Part shown: positions 1-8,569 of the stretch, one piece after another
Layout of the letters: each line of letters opens with the position of its first letter
How positions within the stretch are numbered: position 1 is the stretch's first letter
DNA from: Streptomyces sp. M41(2017)
GTDB taxonomy: Bacteria > Actinomycetota > Actinomycetes > Streptomycetales > Streptomycetaceae
DNA length: 64,000 bases
Reading direction: 5' to 3'
Assembly (NCBI RefSeq): GCF_002078175.1
Contig: NZ_MWFK01000001.1
Coordinates: 3,844,001-3,908,000 of the forward strand
Program-made: the position numbers and the translations under genes
The notes under the pieces: model-generated
Databases searched by the model: none
Seen by the model: only the letters and a program-made list of their open reading frames with translations
Told to the model about the DNA's origin: nothing

Positions 1-825
1 TCCCTGGAGGTGACCGCGATCCACTCCGTGGCCGGCCTGCTCCCGCCCGGCAAACCGATGGTCGACATCGCCCCCTACTGCGCGCCGCACCACTCCGCGA
101 CCATGCAGTCCCTCGTCGGCGGCGGCAAGGGCCTCGCGCGACCCGGCGCGGTGTCCCTGGCCCATCGCGGAATCCTGTTCCTGGACGAGGCACCGGAATT
201 CAGCGGCTTCGTCCTCGATGCCCTGCGCCAGCCGCTGGAAGCGGGACACGTGGTGATCGCGCGCAGCGCCGGCGTCGTGCGGTTCCCCGCGAAGTTCCTG
301 ATGGTGCTGGCCGCCAATCCCTGCCCCTGCGGCCGTTTCAGTGTGACGAACGACTTCTGCGAATGCCCGCCCTCGGCCATCCGCCGCTACCAGGCACGGC
401 TGTCCGGCCCCCTGCTCGACCGGGTCGACCTGCGCGTCGAGGTGGAGCCCGTCACCCGTTCCGAACTCACCGCGCGGGGCGCCCGGGGCGAGTCCACCAG
501 GATCGTCGCCGAGCGGGTGCGCGCCGCCCGCGAGCGGACCGCCGCCCGCCTCACCGGGACGCCCTGGCACACCAACAGCGAGGTCCCGGGGCGTGAGCTG
601 CGCAGCCGCTGGCAGGCGGTGCCGGGCGCGATGGACGACGCCGAGCGGAGCCTGGAGCGCGGGCTGCTCACGGCCCGGGGCCTGGACCGGGTGCTCCGCG
701 TCGCCTGGACGGTCGCGGACCTGTCGGGAAACGACCGCCCCGACGCCGGTGATGTGGCCCTCGCCCTCCAGCTGCGTACCGGGGTTCCGCGCGGGGTGCC
801 GATGGCGATCGGCGCACCGGTATGA
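1..825 (+). CDS. YifB/ComM family Mg-chelatase-like AAA+ ATPase, 5' end cut by window
   Basis: C-terminal 274 codons of a ComM/YifB-type AAA+ ATPase; the reading frame is open from the first base, so the N-terminal Lon-like domain and Walker A lie outside the window. Visible are a Walker B-like FLDEAPEF at about codons 60-67, the cysteine-rich NPCPCG and CECPP pairs typical of the family, the arginine-rich sensor segment LDRVDLRVEV and the C-terminal Mg-chelatase helical domain. In other bacteria ComM is a branch-migration helicase in natural transformation; in Streptomyces its role is untested. The stop codon overlaps the next start (ATGA at 822-825), so it is translationally coupled to dprA, the usual arrangement. 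Confidence 0.93.
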   Translation, partial: SLEVTAIHSVAGLLPPGKPMVDIAPYCAPHHSATMQSLVGGGKGLARPGAVSLAHRGILFLDEAPEFSGFVLDALRQPLEAGHVVIARSAGVVRFPAKFLMVLAANPCPCGRFSVTNDFCECPPSAIRRYQARLSGPLLDRVDLRVEVEPVTRSELTARGARGESTRIVAERVRAARERTAARLTGTPWHTNSEVPGRELRSRWQAVPGAMDDAERSLERGLLTARGLDRVLRVAWTVADLSGNDRPDAGDVALALQLRTGVPRGVPMAIGAPV

Positions 826-1970
826 CGGACGACGGCGAGCGCAGGGCCCGCGTCACGCTCTCCCGCGTCGTCGAACCCGGCGACGAGGTCTGTGGACGGT
901 GGGTCCGGGAGGTCGGGGCGCGGGAAGCCGTGCGGTGGCTGTCCGGCGGCGAGGGTCAGCCGCGCGGGATGACCGACTCCCGCTGGGCGGGACTGCGGGC
1001 CAGGGCCGAGCGGGCCGACCCGGAGGGCGACCTCGGCCGGGCGCGGGATGCCGGAGTGCGGTTCGTCTGCCCGGGCGACCCCGAATGGCCGGCGCAACTG
1101 GACGACCTGGGGGACGGGCGGCCCCTCGGGCTGTGGGTCCGGGGACTGTCCAGCCTGCGGATATGGGCGCTGCGGTCGGTCGCCGTCGTCGGCGCCCGGG
1201 CCTGCACCGAGTACGGCGCGCACATGGCGGCCACCCTCGGCGCCGGCCTCGCCGAGCGGGGCTGGGTCGTGGTGTCCGGCGGCGCGTACGGGGTGGACGG
1301 CGCCGCGCACCGAGGCGCCCTCGGCGCGGGCGGCGCCACCGTCGCCGTGCTCGCCTGCGGGGTCGACCGGCCCTACCCGCGCGGCCACACCCAGTTGATC
1401 TCCAGGATCGCGGAACAGGGGCTCGTGATCGGGGAGTTGCCGCCCGGCGCCCATCCCACACCGAGCAGATTCATCCTCCGGAACCGCGTCATCGCGGCAC
1501 TCACCCGGGGCACCGTGGTCGTCGAGGCGGCGTATCGCAGCGGCGCGCTCGTCACCGCCCGCGCGGCACAGCGGCTGGGGCGGTTCACCATGGGAGTGCC
1601 GGGCCCGGCCACCAGCTCGCTCTCCGCGGGGGTGCACGAACTGCTGCGCGGAGAAGCGGTCCTGGTCACGGACGCCGCGGAAGTCGCCGAACTGGTCGGT
1701 GACATGGGCGAGCTGGCCCCGGAGCGGCGCGGACCCGTGCTGCCGCGCGACCTCCTGCCCCCGGGCGCCCGGCGCGTCCTGGCCGCGCTGCCGGCGCGGC
1801 GACCGTCGGCCGTCGACGAGATCGCGCGCGGAGCGGCCACCACCACGGACGACGCGGTCGGGAGACTGTACGAACTCCGAGCACTTGGATTCGTCGAACG
1901 ACACGGCGACGGCTGGAAGTTGACACGCCAGGCGTCGACCTCCGTGCGCGATGATCGGGAGGGTCGCTGA
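822..1970 (+). CDS. dprA: DNA-processing protein DprA
   Basis: 382-residue DprA/Smf protein, which in competent bacteria loads RecA onto incoming single-stranded DNA; in Streptomyces the function is unproven. The sequence has an N-terminal SAM-like region (about 1-100), the Rossmann-type DprA core with VGARACTEYG and GGAYGVDGAAH, the RNRVIAAL segment, and a C-terminal winged-helix-like domain (about 305-370) ending ELRALGFVERHGDGW. The ATG lies inside the comM-like stop codon (ATGA). It stands directly upstream of whiG, as in other Streptomyces. Confidence 0.95.
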   Translation: MTDDGERRARVTLSRVVEPGDEVCGRWVREVGAREAVRWLSGGEGQPRGMTDSRWAGLRARAERADPEGDLGRARDAGVRFVCPGDPEWPAQLDDLGDGRPLGLWVRGLSSLRIWALRSVAVVGARACTEYGAHMAATLGAGLAERGWVVVSGGAYGVDGAAHRGALGAGGATVAVLACGVDRPYPRGHTQLISRIAEQGLVIGELPPGAHPTPSRFILRNRVIAALTRGTVVVEAAYRSGALVTARAAQRLGRFTMGVPGPATSSLSAGVHELLRGEAVLVTDAAEVAELVGDMGELAPERRGPVLPRDLLPPGARRVLAALPARRPSAVDEIARGAATTTDDAVGRLYELRALGFVERHGDGWKLTRQASTSVRDDREGR

Positions 1971-2065
1971 CCGAGCGTGTTCGGCCGTCCGGGGGAACGC
2001 CGACGCCCCTGCGGATTACCGCAGTTGGCGGATCCTGACGGTCACGCAGCGCGACCGTCGGGATG

Positions 2066-2083
2066 CCGGGAGCCGCCTCCCGG
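2066..2083 (+). terminator. Short GC hairpin after dprA
   Basis: A perfect 7-bp stem CCGGGAG/CTCCCGG with a 4-nt loop lies 95 bases after the dprA stop. There is no T-run, so this is at best a weak terminator between dprA and whiG. The rest of the 270-base gap (1971-2240) should contain the whiG promoter, but I see no convincing -35/-10 pair. Confidence 0.35.
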
Positions 2084-2240
2084 ACCCCCTCCGCGTCCGG
2101 GTGACAGCCTTCCCTTCGCACACTGCGACTGTCCAGTCACGCTACGCTCACGAGGATCCGACGCAGGCACACCATCTCGGTATGAAGCCGACAGACACCC
2201 AGGCACCCCCAGTTCACGGCAGAACGGCACAAGGCGACGA

Positions 2241-3083
2241 ATGCCCCAGCACACCTCCGGGTCCGACCGGACGGCGATCCCGCGAGCCGCCCGCGACGGC
2301 GGCAGCGTGCGCCCGCCCGCTCCCTCGACACTCGACGAGCTGTGGCGGTCGTACAAGTCGACCGGTGACGAGCGGCTGCGCGAGCAGTTGATCCTGCACT
2401 ACTCACCGCTGGTGAAGTACGTCGCGGGACGGGTCAGCGTGGGCCTGCCGGCCAATGTCGAGCAGGCCGACTTCGTGTCGTCCGGGGTGTTCGGGCTGAT
2501 CGACGCGATCGAGAAGTTCGACATCGAGCGCGAGATCAAGTTCGAGACGTACGCGATCACCAGGATCCGCGGCGCCATGATCGACGAACTGCGCGCCCTC
2601 GACTGGATCCCGCGGTCGGTCCGGCAGAAGGCGCGCAACGTCGAACGCGCCTACGCCACGCTGGAGGCCCGGCTGAGACGGACCCCATCGGAGACCGAGG
2701 TGGCCTCCGAACTGGGCATCGCGGTGGAGGAACTGCACGCGGTGTTCAGCCAGTTGTCGCTGGCCAACGTGGTCGCCCTGGAGGAACTGCTGCACGCCGG
2801 CGGCGAGGGCGGTGACCGGCTGAGCCTGATGGACACCCTGGAGGACACCGCCGCCGACAACCCGGTCGAGGTCGCCGAGGACCGGGAACTGCGCAGGCTC
2901 CTGGCGCGGGCGATCAACACCCTGCCCGACCGGGAGAAGACCGTCGTCACGCTCTACTACTACGAGGGGCTGACACTCGCCGAGATCGGCAACGTACTCG
3001 GCGTGACGGAGAGCCGGGTCAGTCAGATCCACACCAAATCCGTACTCCAGCTGCGCGCCAAGCTGGCCAGTTTCGGGCGCTGA
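2241..3083 (+). CDS. whiG: RNA polymerase sigma factor WhiG
   Basis: Sigma factor of the FliA/WhiG class that commits aerial hyphae to sporulation. The 280-residue product shows region 2 (LILHYSPLVKYVAGRV, then FGLIDAIEKFD and FETYAITRIRGAMIDELR), region 3 (about 120-190) and region 4 with the DNA-binding helix LAEIGNVLGVTESRVSQIH near the C-terminus. The ATG at 2241 was chosen over upstream in-frame starts because it gives the 280-residue length I know for WhiG and is preceded by a GGCGA sequence. In other Streptomyces WhiG is held by the anti-sigma factor RsiG with c-di-GMP; that gene is not in this window. Confidence 0.96.
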   Translation: MPQHTSGSDRTAIPRAARDGGSVRPPAPSTLDELWRSYKSTGDERLREQLILHYSPLVKYVAGRVSVGLPANVEQADFVSSGVFGLIDAIEKFDIEREIKFETYAITRIRGAMIDELRALDWIPRSVRQKARNVERAYATLEARLRRTPSETEVASELGIAVEELHAVFSQLSLANVVALEELLHAGGEGGDRLSLMDTLEDTAADNPVEVAEDRELRRLLARAINTLPDREKTVVTLYYYEGLTLAEIGNVLGVTESRVSQIHTKSVLQLRAKLASFGR

Positions 3084-3191
3084 CCAGCCCGTTCGTCCGG
3101 ATCGCCGCAGCCTGTCTCCCGTGTCCCCGGGCCGCCTGGCACACGGCCGGGTGGGTGGAGTGGCTCCCGTACGCGGCGGAGCGTCCGTACA

Positions 3192-3782
3192 GTGGTTGAC
3201 GTGCCAAGGATTCGAGCGGCCTCCGTGGCCGAGCACCGGTCGATGCAGCGAGCCGCCCTGCTGGACGCGGCGCGCTCCCTGTTGTCCGAGGGCGGGACGG
3301 AGGCGCTGACCTTCCCGGCTCTCGCCGAGCGCACGGGCCTCGCGCGGTCCTCGGTGTACGAGTACTTCCGCTCCCGGGCCGCCGTCGTGGAAGAACTCTG
3401 CGTGGTCGACTTCCCCGTCTGGGCCGCCGAGGTCTCCGACGCGATGGCCGCCGCCGAGGGACCCGAGGGCAAGGTCGAGGCGTATGTGCGCCGGCAGCTC
3501 GCCCTGGTCGGGGACCGGCGGCACCGCGCCGTGGTCGCCATCTCCGCCAGCGAACTCGACGCGGGCGCGAGGGAGAAGATCCGGGCCGCGCACGGCGGGC
3601 TGGTCACGATGATCGGCGAGGCGCTGGCCGCCATGGGCCACGCCGAGCCGCGGCTCGCCGCGATGCTGCTGCAGGGTGTGGTCGACGCCGCCGTGCGCCG
3701 TATCGAGCTCGGCGCCGCCGAGGACCCCACCGCGATCACCGAGGCGGCCGTCGCGATGGCCCTCCGGGGCGTTCGCGGCTGA
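3192..3782 (+). CDS. TetR/AcrR family transcriptional regulator
   Basis: 196-residue one-component regulator. The N-terminal helix-turn-helix covers about residues 13-60 (AALLDAARSLLSEGGTEAL, LAERTGLARSSVYEYFRS); the rest is an all-helical ligand-binding domain with no recognisable ligand family. The start is a GTG at 3192, with a second in-frame GTG three codons on. It is a conserved neighbour of whiG in Streptomyces; its target is unknown. The last 35 bases are imperfectly duplicated directly downstream (separate entry). Confidence 0.9.
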   Translation: MVDVPRIRAASVAEHRSMQRAALLDAARSLLSEGGTEALTFPALAERTGLARSSVYEYFRSRAAVVEELCVVDFPVWAAEVSDAMAAAEGPEGKVEAYVRRQLALVGDRRHRAVVAISASELDAGAREKIRAAHGGLVTMIGEALAAMGHAEPRLAAMLLQGVVDAAVRRIELGAAEDPTAITEAAVAMALRGVRG

Positions 3783-3817
3783 CCGTCGCCATGGCGCTGC
3801 CGGGCGTTCGTGGTTGC
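3748..3817 (+). repeat. Imperfect 35-bp tandem duplication over the tetR stop codon
   Basis: Bases 3748-3782, the end of the TetR gene including its TGA, align without gaps to 3783-3817 with 28 of 35 identities. The second copy would encode a near copy of the C-terminus (VAMALPGVRG compared with VAMALRGVRG) but lies in another frame and has no stop. It looks like an old tail duplication that has diverged. Confidence 0.7.
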
Positions 3818-3885
3818 GGCCGACCCTTTCGGCAACCCTGCCGGTGTCTGAACCGACCCGCGCCAGGTGCCGTCGGCGCCCGGTG

Positions 3886-4746
3886 TCAGCGCTCCGGTGG
3901 CGGTCCGTCGAGCGGCAGCAGGCGGGACGGGCCGAGGCCCAGCAGCCAGGGCGGCATCAGGGACAGCGGGTTCAGGTAGACCTCGCCTCTGAGCAGGCCC
4001 CAGTGCAGACAGGACGCCGGCCCGCAGTGGGTGTCGCGCGTCCCCTCCACCGTCCCGAGCACCGTGCCCGCGAGGACCTCGTCGCCCTGGCGCACCGACG
4101 CCCGCACCGGGCCGTACGTCGTGCGCAGCGGAGGGGACCCGGTGCCCGACAGTTCCACCGAGACGACCCCTCTGCCCGCTACCCGGCCGGCGAAGGACAC
4201 CCTGCCCGGGGCGACGGCGCGCACCTGGGCGCCGGGGAGGGCTTCGAGGTCGACGCCGCGATGGCCCCGGGAGTAGGCCGTCGCCGGCGGCTCCCAGCCA
4301 CGAACGACCGGGGGACGAACCCCTACCGGCCAGGAACGGGCGATTGCCGGGACAGCAGGATCGGCCACGGGAGGCGTGGCGGATCCGTTGGGCGCCGGGG
4401 TGCCGGCGCCCCCGGTCGGGAGCCCGGCGTCGGCGTCGGACGGGTCCGCCGGTTCGGCCTCCGGCAGGCGGCCGGGATCGGCACGGGGCCCGTCGCCGGA
4501 CCCGGCGGACCCATCGCCTCCGGGGGTGGGGGTGCCGACGGCGACCGGGCGAGTGGCCCGAAACGGTGGTGCGGGCCCGCCTCCGCGGGGCAGGTCGGAG
4601 GAAGTGAGGGCCACGGACAGGGGCCCGGTCGCGGGGGCGCGGACGGGCGTCGACGCCGGGGCGGCGGGGGTCAGGGCACCCAGGACGGTCAGCGTCACGC
4701 AGAGGAGAAGGCCCGCCCGGGTACGCACGCATCGGTTCGGTCGCAT
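3886..4746 (-). CDS. Secreted M23 family metallopeptidase
   Basis: 286-residue putative peptidoglycan endopeptidase of the LytM/M23 type. Starting at the ATG at 4746 gives a good signal peptide (MRPNRCVRTRAGLLLCV...PAAPA); an ATG ten codons upstream is possible. A Pro/Ala/Gly/Asp-rich linker (about 35-145) leads to the M23 domain with HRGVDLEA, which carries the zinc ligands, and CLHWGL, which carries the last histidine. It acts outside the membrane on the cell wall. It converges with the TetR gene and is divergent from rpsB. Confidence 0.9.
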   Translation of the reverse strand: MRPNRCVRTRAGLLLCVTLTVLGALTPAAPASTPVRAPATGPLSVALTSSDLPRGGGPAPPFRATRPVAVGTPTPGGDGSAGSGDGPRADPGRLPEAEPADPSDADAGLPTGGAGTPAPNGSATPPVADPAVPAIARSWPVGVRPPVVRGWEPPATAYSRGHRGVDLEALPGAQVRAVAPGRVSFAGRVAGRGVVSVELSGTGSPPLRTTYGPVRASVRQGDEVLAGTVLGTVEGTRDTHCGPASCLHWGLLRGEVYLNPLSLMPPWLLGLGPSRLLPLDGPPPER

Positions 4747-5015
4747 GCGGAAACCGTCCCGCATCGAGCGGATCATGGCCGGGATCTGTGGAGTACCGGC
4801 CGGTTGTGGACAGCGGCGTCACCCGGCCCCTCTCGGGTCCCGTACACTTCTGGTGGCGATTCGGGTCACCGAGTCGACTTCGCACGCCCCGACATCTGGT
4901 CTTCAGTACCGGTGTCAGCGCCTCTCGGTCCTTTGTGGCACGGCGCATCGCGGGCGTCAGGCGCGAGTGCCGTCCGGCACACGCGGTACAACCGAGAAAA
5001 CCTAGGAGAACGGCC

Positions 5016-5954
5016 ATGGCCGTCGTCACGATGCGGGAGCTGCTGGAAAGCGGCGTCCACTTCGGTCACCAGACCCGTCGTTGGAACCCGAAGATGAAGC
5101 GCTTCATCTTCACGGAGCGCAACGGCATCTACATCATCGACCTGCTCCAGTCGCTGTCGTACATCGACCGCGCCTACGAGTTCGTCAAGGAGACCGTCGC
5201 CCACGGCGGCACGGTCATGTTCGTCGGCACGAAGAAGCAGGCGCAGGAAGCCATCGCGGAGCAGGCCACCCGCGTCGGCATGCCCTACGTCAACCAGCGC
5301 TGGCTGGGCGGCATGCTCACCAACTTCTCGACCGTCTACAAGCGTCTGCAGCGCCTCAAGGAGCTCGAGCAGATCGACTTCGAGGACGTCGCCGCGTCGG
5401 GTCTCACCAAGAAGGAGCTTCTCGTGCTCTCGCGCGAGAAGGCCAAGCTGGAGAAGACCCTCGGTGGTATCCGCGAGATGCAGAAGGTGCCCAGCGCCGT
5501 CTGGATCGTGGACACCAAGAAGGAGCACATCGCGGTCGGCGAGGCCCGGAAGCTCAACATCCCGGTCGTCGCCATCCTCGACACCAACTGTGACCCCGAC
5601 GAGGTCGACTACAAGATCCCGGGCAACGACGACGCGATCCGCTCCGTCACCCTGCTCACCCGCGTGATCGCCGACGCCGTCGCCGAGGGCCTCATCTCCC
5701 GTTCCGGCGCCGGCAAGGCCGCCGAGGGCGACAAGGCCGCCGGCGAGCCGCTGGCCGCGTGGGAGCGCGACCTGCTCGAGGGCGAGAAGAAGGCCGACGA
5801 GCCCGAGGTCCAGACCTCCGCCGAGACGGAGAAGGTCGCCGACGCCGAGCAGGCCGACGCCCCCGCCGCCGAGGCCGAGGCTGTCGAGGCCCCCGCTGCC
5901 GAGGCCGAGGCCCCTGCCGCCGAGGCCCCCGCCGCGGACGCCGAGCAGGCCTGA
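5016..5954 (+). CDS. rpsB: 30S ribosomal protein S2
   Basis: Ribosomal protein S2, 312 residues. The start ATG at 5016 follows an AGGAG at 5005-5009 and gives the canonical N-terminus MAVVTMRELLESGVHFGHQT; motifs NPKMKRFIF, WLGGMLTNF and the C-terminal signature PVVAILDTNCDPD are clear. The last 70 or so residues form an Ala/Glu/Pro-rich acidic tail with repeated EAEAPAAEA-like units, longer than in E. coli but normal in Streptomyces. Upstream 4747-5015 is a 269-base leader and promoter region shared with the divergent peptidase gene. Confidence 0.98.
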   Translation: MAVVTMRELLESGVHFGHQTRRWNPKMKRFIFTERNGIYIIDLLQSLSYIDRAYEFVKETVAHGGTVMFVGTKKQAQEAIAEQATRVGMPYVNQRWLGGMLTNFSTVYKRLQRLKELEQIDFEDVAASGLTKKELLVLSREKAKLEKTLGGIREMQKVPSAVWIVDTKKEHIAVGEARKLNIPVVAILDTNCDPDEVDYKIPGNDDAIRSVTLLTRVIADAVAEGLISRSGAGKAAEGDKAAGEPLAAWERDLLEGEKKADEPEVQTSAETEKVADAEQADAPAAEAEAVEAPAAEAEAPAAEAPAADAEQA

Positions 5955-5977
5955 CCCCTCAGCCCTTCGGGTGTGTG

Positions 5978-6008
5978 AACGGCGGGGGCCCACAAAGCCC
6001 CCGCCGTT
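5978..6008 (+). terminator. Strong rpsB-tsf intergenic hairpin (attenuator-like)
   Basis: A perfect 12-bp stem AACGGCGGGGGC/GCCCCCGCCGTT with a 7-nt loop begins 24 bases after rpsB and ends 42 bases before tsf. No T-run follows, so partial termination or mRNA processing is more likely than complete termination, which would explain more S2 than EF-Ts message. Confidence 0.75.
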
Positions 6009-6050
6009 CGTCCCGTAGATCTTCAGACTTCGAGAGAGATTCCAGGAATC

Positions 6051-6887
6051 ATGGCGAACTACACCGCCGCCGACGTCAAGAAGCTCCGTGAGCTCACCGG
6101 CGCCGGCATGATGGACTGCAAGAAGGCGCTCGACGAGGCCGACGGCAGCGTCGACAAGGCCGTCGAGGCCCTGCGCATCAAGGGCCAGAAGGGCGTCGCC
6201 AAGCGCGAGGGCCGCTCCGCCGAGAACGGCGCCGTGGTCTCCATCATCGCTGACGACAACACCTCCGGTGTCCTGGTCGAGCTGAAGTGCGAGACGGACT
6301 TCGTCGCCAAGGGCGAGAAGTTCCAGGCCGTCGCCAACCAGATCGCCCAGCACGTCGCCGCCTCCTCCCCGGCGGACCTCCCCGCGCTCCTCGGCTCCGA
6401 GATCGAGCCGGGCAAGACGGTTCAGGCGTTCGTCGACGAGGCCAACGCCAACCTGGGCGAGAAGATCGTCCTGGACCGCTTCGCCCAGTTCTCCGGCGCG
6501 TACGTGGCCGCGTACATGCACCGCACCATGCCCGACCTGCCCCCGCAGATCGGTGTCCTGGTCGAGCTGGACAAGGCCGACGCCGACCTCGCCAAGGGCA
6601 TCGCGCAGCACATCGCCGCCTTCGCGCCGAAGTACCTCTCCCGTGAGGACGTTCCGGCCGAGGTCGTCGAGACCGAGCGTCGCGTCGCCGAGGAGACCAC
6701 CCGCGCCGAGGGCAAGCCCGAGGCCGCCCTCCCCAAGATCGTCGAGGGTCGGGTCAACGGCTTCTTCAAGGAGGCCACCCTCCTCGGTCAGCCGTACGCG
6801 CTCGACAACAAGAAGTCCGTCCAGAAGGTCCTGGACGAGGCCGGTGTCACCCTGAAGCGCTTCTCGCGCATCAAGGTCGGCATCTGA
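6051..6887 (+). CDS. tsf: Translation elongation factor Ts
   Basis: EF-Ts, the nucleotide-exchange factor for EF-Tu, 278 residues. The N-terminal UBA-like domain carries LRELTGAGMMDCKKAL, followed by the core motif CETDFVA and the dimerisation and C-terminal modules ending LKRFSRIKVGI. It is preceded by the rpsB hairpin and followed by a second hairpin before pyrH. The ATG at 6051 directly follows TTCCAGGAATC, a reasonable ribosome binding site. Confidence 0.98.
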   Translation: MANYTAADVKKLRELTGAGMMDCKKALDEADGSVDKAVEALRIKGQKGVAKREGRSAENGAVVSIIADDNTSGVLVELKCETDFVAKGEKFQAVANQIAQHVAASSPADLPALLGSEIEPGKTVQAFVDEANANLGEKIVLDRFAQFSGAYVAAYMHRTMPDLPPQIGVLVELDKADADLAKGIAQHIAAFAPKYLSREDVPAEVVETERRVAEETTRAEGKPEAALPKIVEGRVNGFFKEATLLGQPYALDNKKSVQKVLDEAGVTLKRFSRIKVGI

Positions 6888-6990
6888 GTCCGTACCGCGA
6901 TCGACGCGCGACCCCTATAGGGTCGACAGCAGTCGTCCGCGTACGCCGGCACCCACGCGCGTGTGCCGGACGACAGCAGATCTGACGAGG

Positions 6991-7039
6991 AGGCCATTGC
7001 CGAGCACGGGATGCGAACACACCCCACCGGCAATGGCCT
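6991..7039 (+). terminator. Hairpin between tsf and pyrH
   Basis: Perfect 12-bp inverted repeat AGGCCATTGCCG/CGGCAATGGCCT around a 25-nt loop, followed by TCTTCG. It ends 31 bases before the pyrH start, so it could terminate tsf transcription or shape the pyrH leader. Confidence 0.6.
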
Positions 7040-7069
7040 TCTTCGTATGTGCACCATGAGGAGATCTCC

Positions 7070-7840
7070 ATGACCACCACCCCGGCCGACAAGGGCGACA
7101 AGACCGACGACGGCAAAGGCACGGGACGCTTTCTGCTGAAGCTGTCCGGCGAGGCGTTCGCCGGAGGCGGCGGACTGGGCGTCGACCCCGACGTGGTGCA
7201 CAAGATCGCCCGCGAGATCGCGGCCGTCGTGCGCGGCGGAGCCCAGATCGCCGTCGTCATCGGCGGCGGCAACTTCTTCCGCGGCGCGGAACTGCAGCAG
7301 CGCGGAATGGACCGGGCCCGTTCCGACTACATGGGCATGCTCGGCACCGTCATGAACTGCCTCGCCCTCCAGGACTTCCTGGAGAAGGAGGGCATCGACA
7401 GCCGCGTCCAGACCGCCATCACCATGGGTCAGGTCGCGGAGCCGTACATCCCGCTGCGCGGCGTACGGCACCTGGAGAAGGGGCGCGTGGTCATCTTCGG
7501 CGCCGGCATGGGCATGCCGTACTTCTCCACCGACACCACGGCCGCCCAGCGCGCCCTGGAGATCGACGCCGAGGCGCTCCTCATGGGCAAGAACGGCGTC
7601 GACGGTGTCTACGACTCCGACCCGAAGACCAACCCCGGGGCGGTCAAGTTCGACTCCCTCAGCTACAGCGAGGTCATCACCCGGGACCTCAAGGTCGCCG
7701 ACATGACGGCCATCACGCTGTGCCGGGACAACAAGCTGCCGATCCTGGTCTTCGAGCTCCTGGCGGAGGGCAATATCGCGCGGGCCGTCAAGGGTGAGAA
7801 GATCGGCACACTCGTCGGCGACCAGAACGGCCGGGCCTGA
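7070..7840 (+). CDS. pyrH: UMP kinase
   Basis: Uridylate kinase (UMP + ATP to UDP), 256 residues, amino-acid-kinase fold. Motifs: LLKLSGEAF, IGGGNFFRGAEL, the DYMGMLGTVMN segment and LMGKNGVDGVYDSDPK. The ATG at 7070 was preferred over the GTG at 7049 because ATGAGGAG at 7056-7063 is a well-spaced ribosome binding site; a short charged N-terminal extension precedes the conserved fold. It is followed by frr, the standard bacterial order. Confidence 0.97.
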   Translation: MTTTPADKGDKTDDGKGTGRFLLKLSGEAFAGGGGLGVDPDVVHKIAREIAAVVRGGAQIAVVIGGGNFFRGAELQQRGMDRARSDYMGMLGTVMNCLALQDFLEKEGIDSRVQTAITMGQVAEPYIPLRGVRHLEKGRVVIFGAGMGMPYFSTDTTAAQRALEIDAEALLMGKNGVDGVYDSDPKTNPGAVKFDSLSYSEVITRDLKVADMTAITLCRDNKLPILVFELLAEGNIARAVKGEKIGTLVGDQNGRA

Positions 7841-8011
7841 CGGGGAACGTTCCCGTCCGGGTACGAACCCCGGACGCGGACGGACCCTGACCGGGGGATG
7901 GACAATGTCCTGCCGGTCCGGAACCGTGCAGGAACAAGACGCGACGCAGCCGGCCGCCGACCCCGACGAGGAACAGCTGCCGGGCCTACTCAAGACACGC
8001 AGGAGCAAGTG

Positions 8012-8569
8012 GTGATCGAAGAGACCCTCCTCGAGGCCGAGGAGAAGATGGAGAAGGCCGTCGTGGTCGCCAAGGAGGACTTCGCCGCGATCCGCACCGG
8101 CCGTGCGCACCCGGCGATGTTCAACAAGATCGTGGCCGACTACTACGGCGCGCTGACGCCGATCAACCAGCTGGCCTCGTTCTCCGTGCCGGAGCCGCGC
8201 ATGGCCATCGTGACCCCGTTCGACAAGAGCGCGCTGCGCAACATCGAACAGGCGATCCGCGACTCCGACCTGGGCGTCAACCCCAGCAACGACGGCAACA
8301 TCATCCGTGTGACCTTCCCCGAGCTGACGGAAGAGCGTCGCAAGGACTACATCAAGGTCGCGCGGACCAAGGGCGAGGACGCCAAGGTCTCGATCCGTTC
8401 CGTGCGCCGCAAGGCGAAGGACGCCCTCGACAAGCTCGTCAAGGACAAGGAGTCCGGCGAGGACGAGGTCCGTCGTGCGGAGAAGGAGCTCGACGACACC
8501 ACGGCGAAGTACGTCGCCCAGGTGGACGAGCTCCTGAAGCACAAGGAAGCGGAGCTGCTCGAGGTCTGA
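8012..8569 (+). CDS. frr: Ribosome recycling factor
   Basis: RRF, which with EF-G splits post-termination ribosomes; 185 residues, the usual size. The start is a GTG at 8012 (IEETLLEAEEKMEKAV follows) with AGGAG at 8001-8005; an adjacent GTG at 8009 is equally possible. Family motifs IRTGRAHP, DSDLGVNPSNDG and RVTFPELTEERR are intact. The stop overlaps the cdsA ATG (TGATG). Confidence 0.97.
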   Translation: MIEETLLEAEEKMEKAVVVAKEDFAAIRTGRAHPAMFNKIVADYYGALTPINQLASFSVPEPRMAIVTPFDKSALRNIEQAIRDSDLGVNPSNDGNIIRVTFPELTEERRKDYIKVARTKGEDAKVSIRSVRRKAKDALDKLVKDKESGEDEVRRAEKELDDTTAKYVAQVDELLKHKEAELLEV

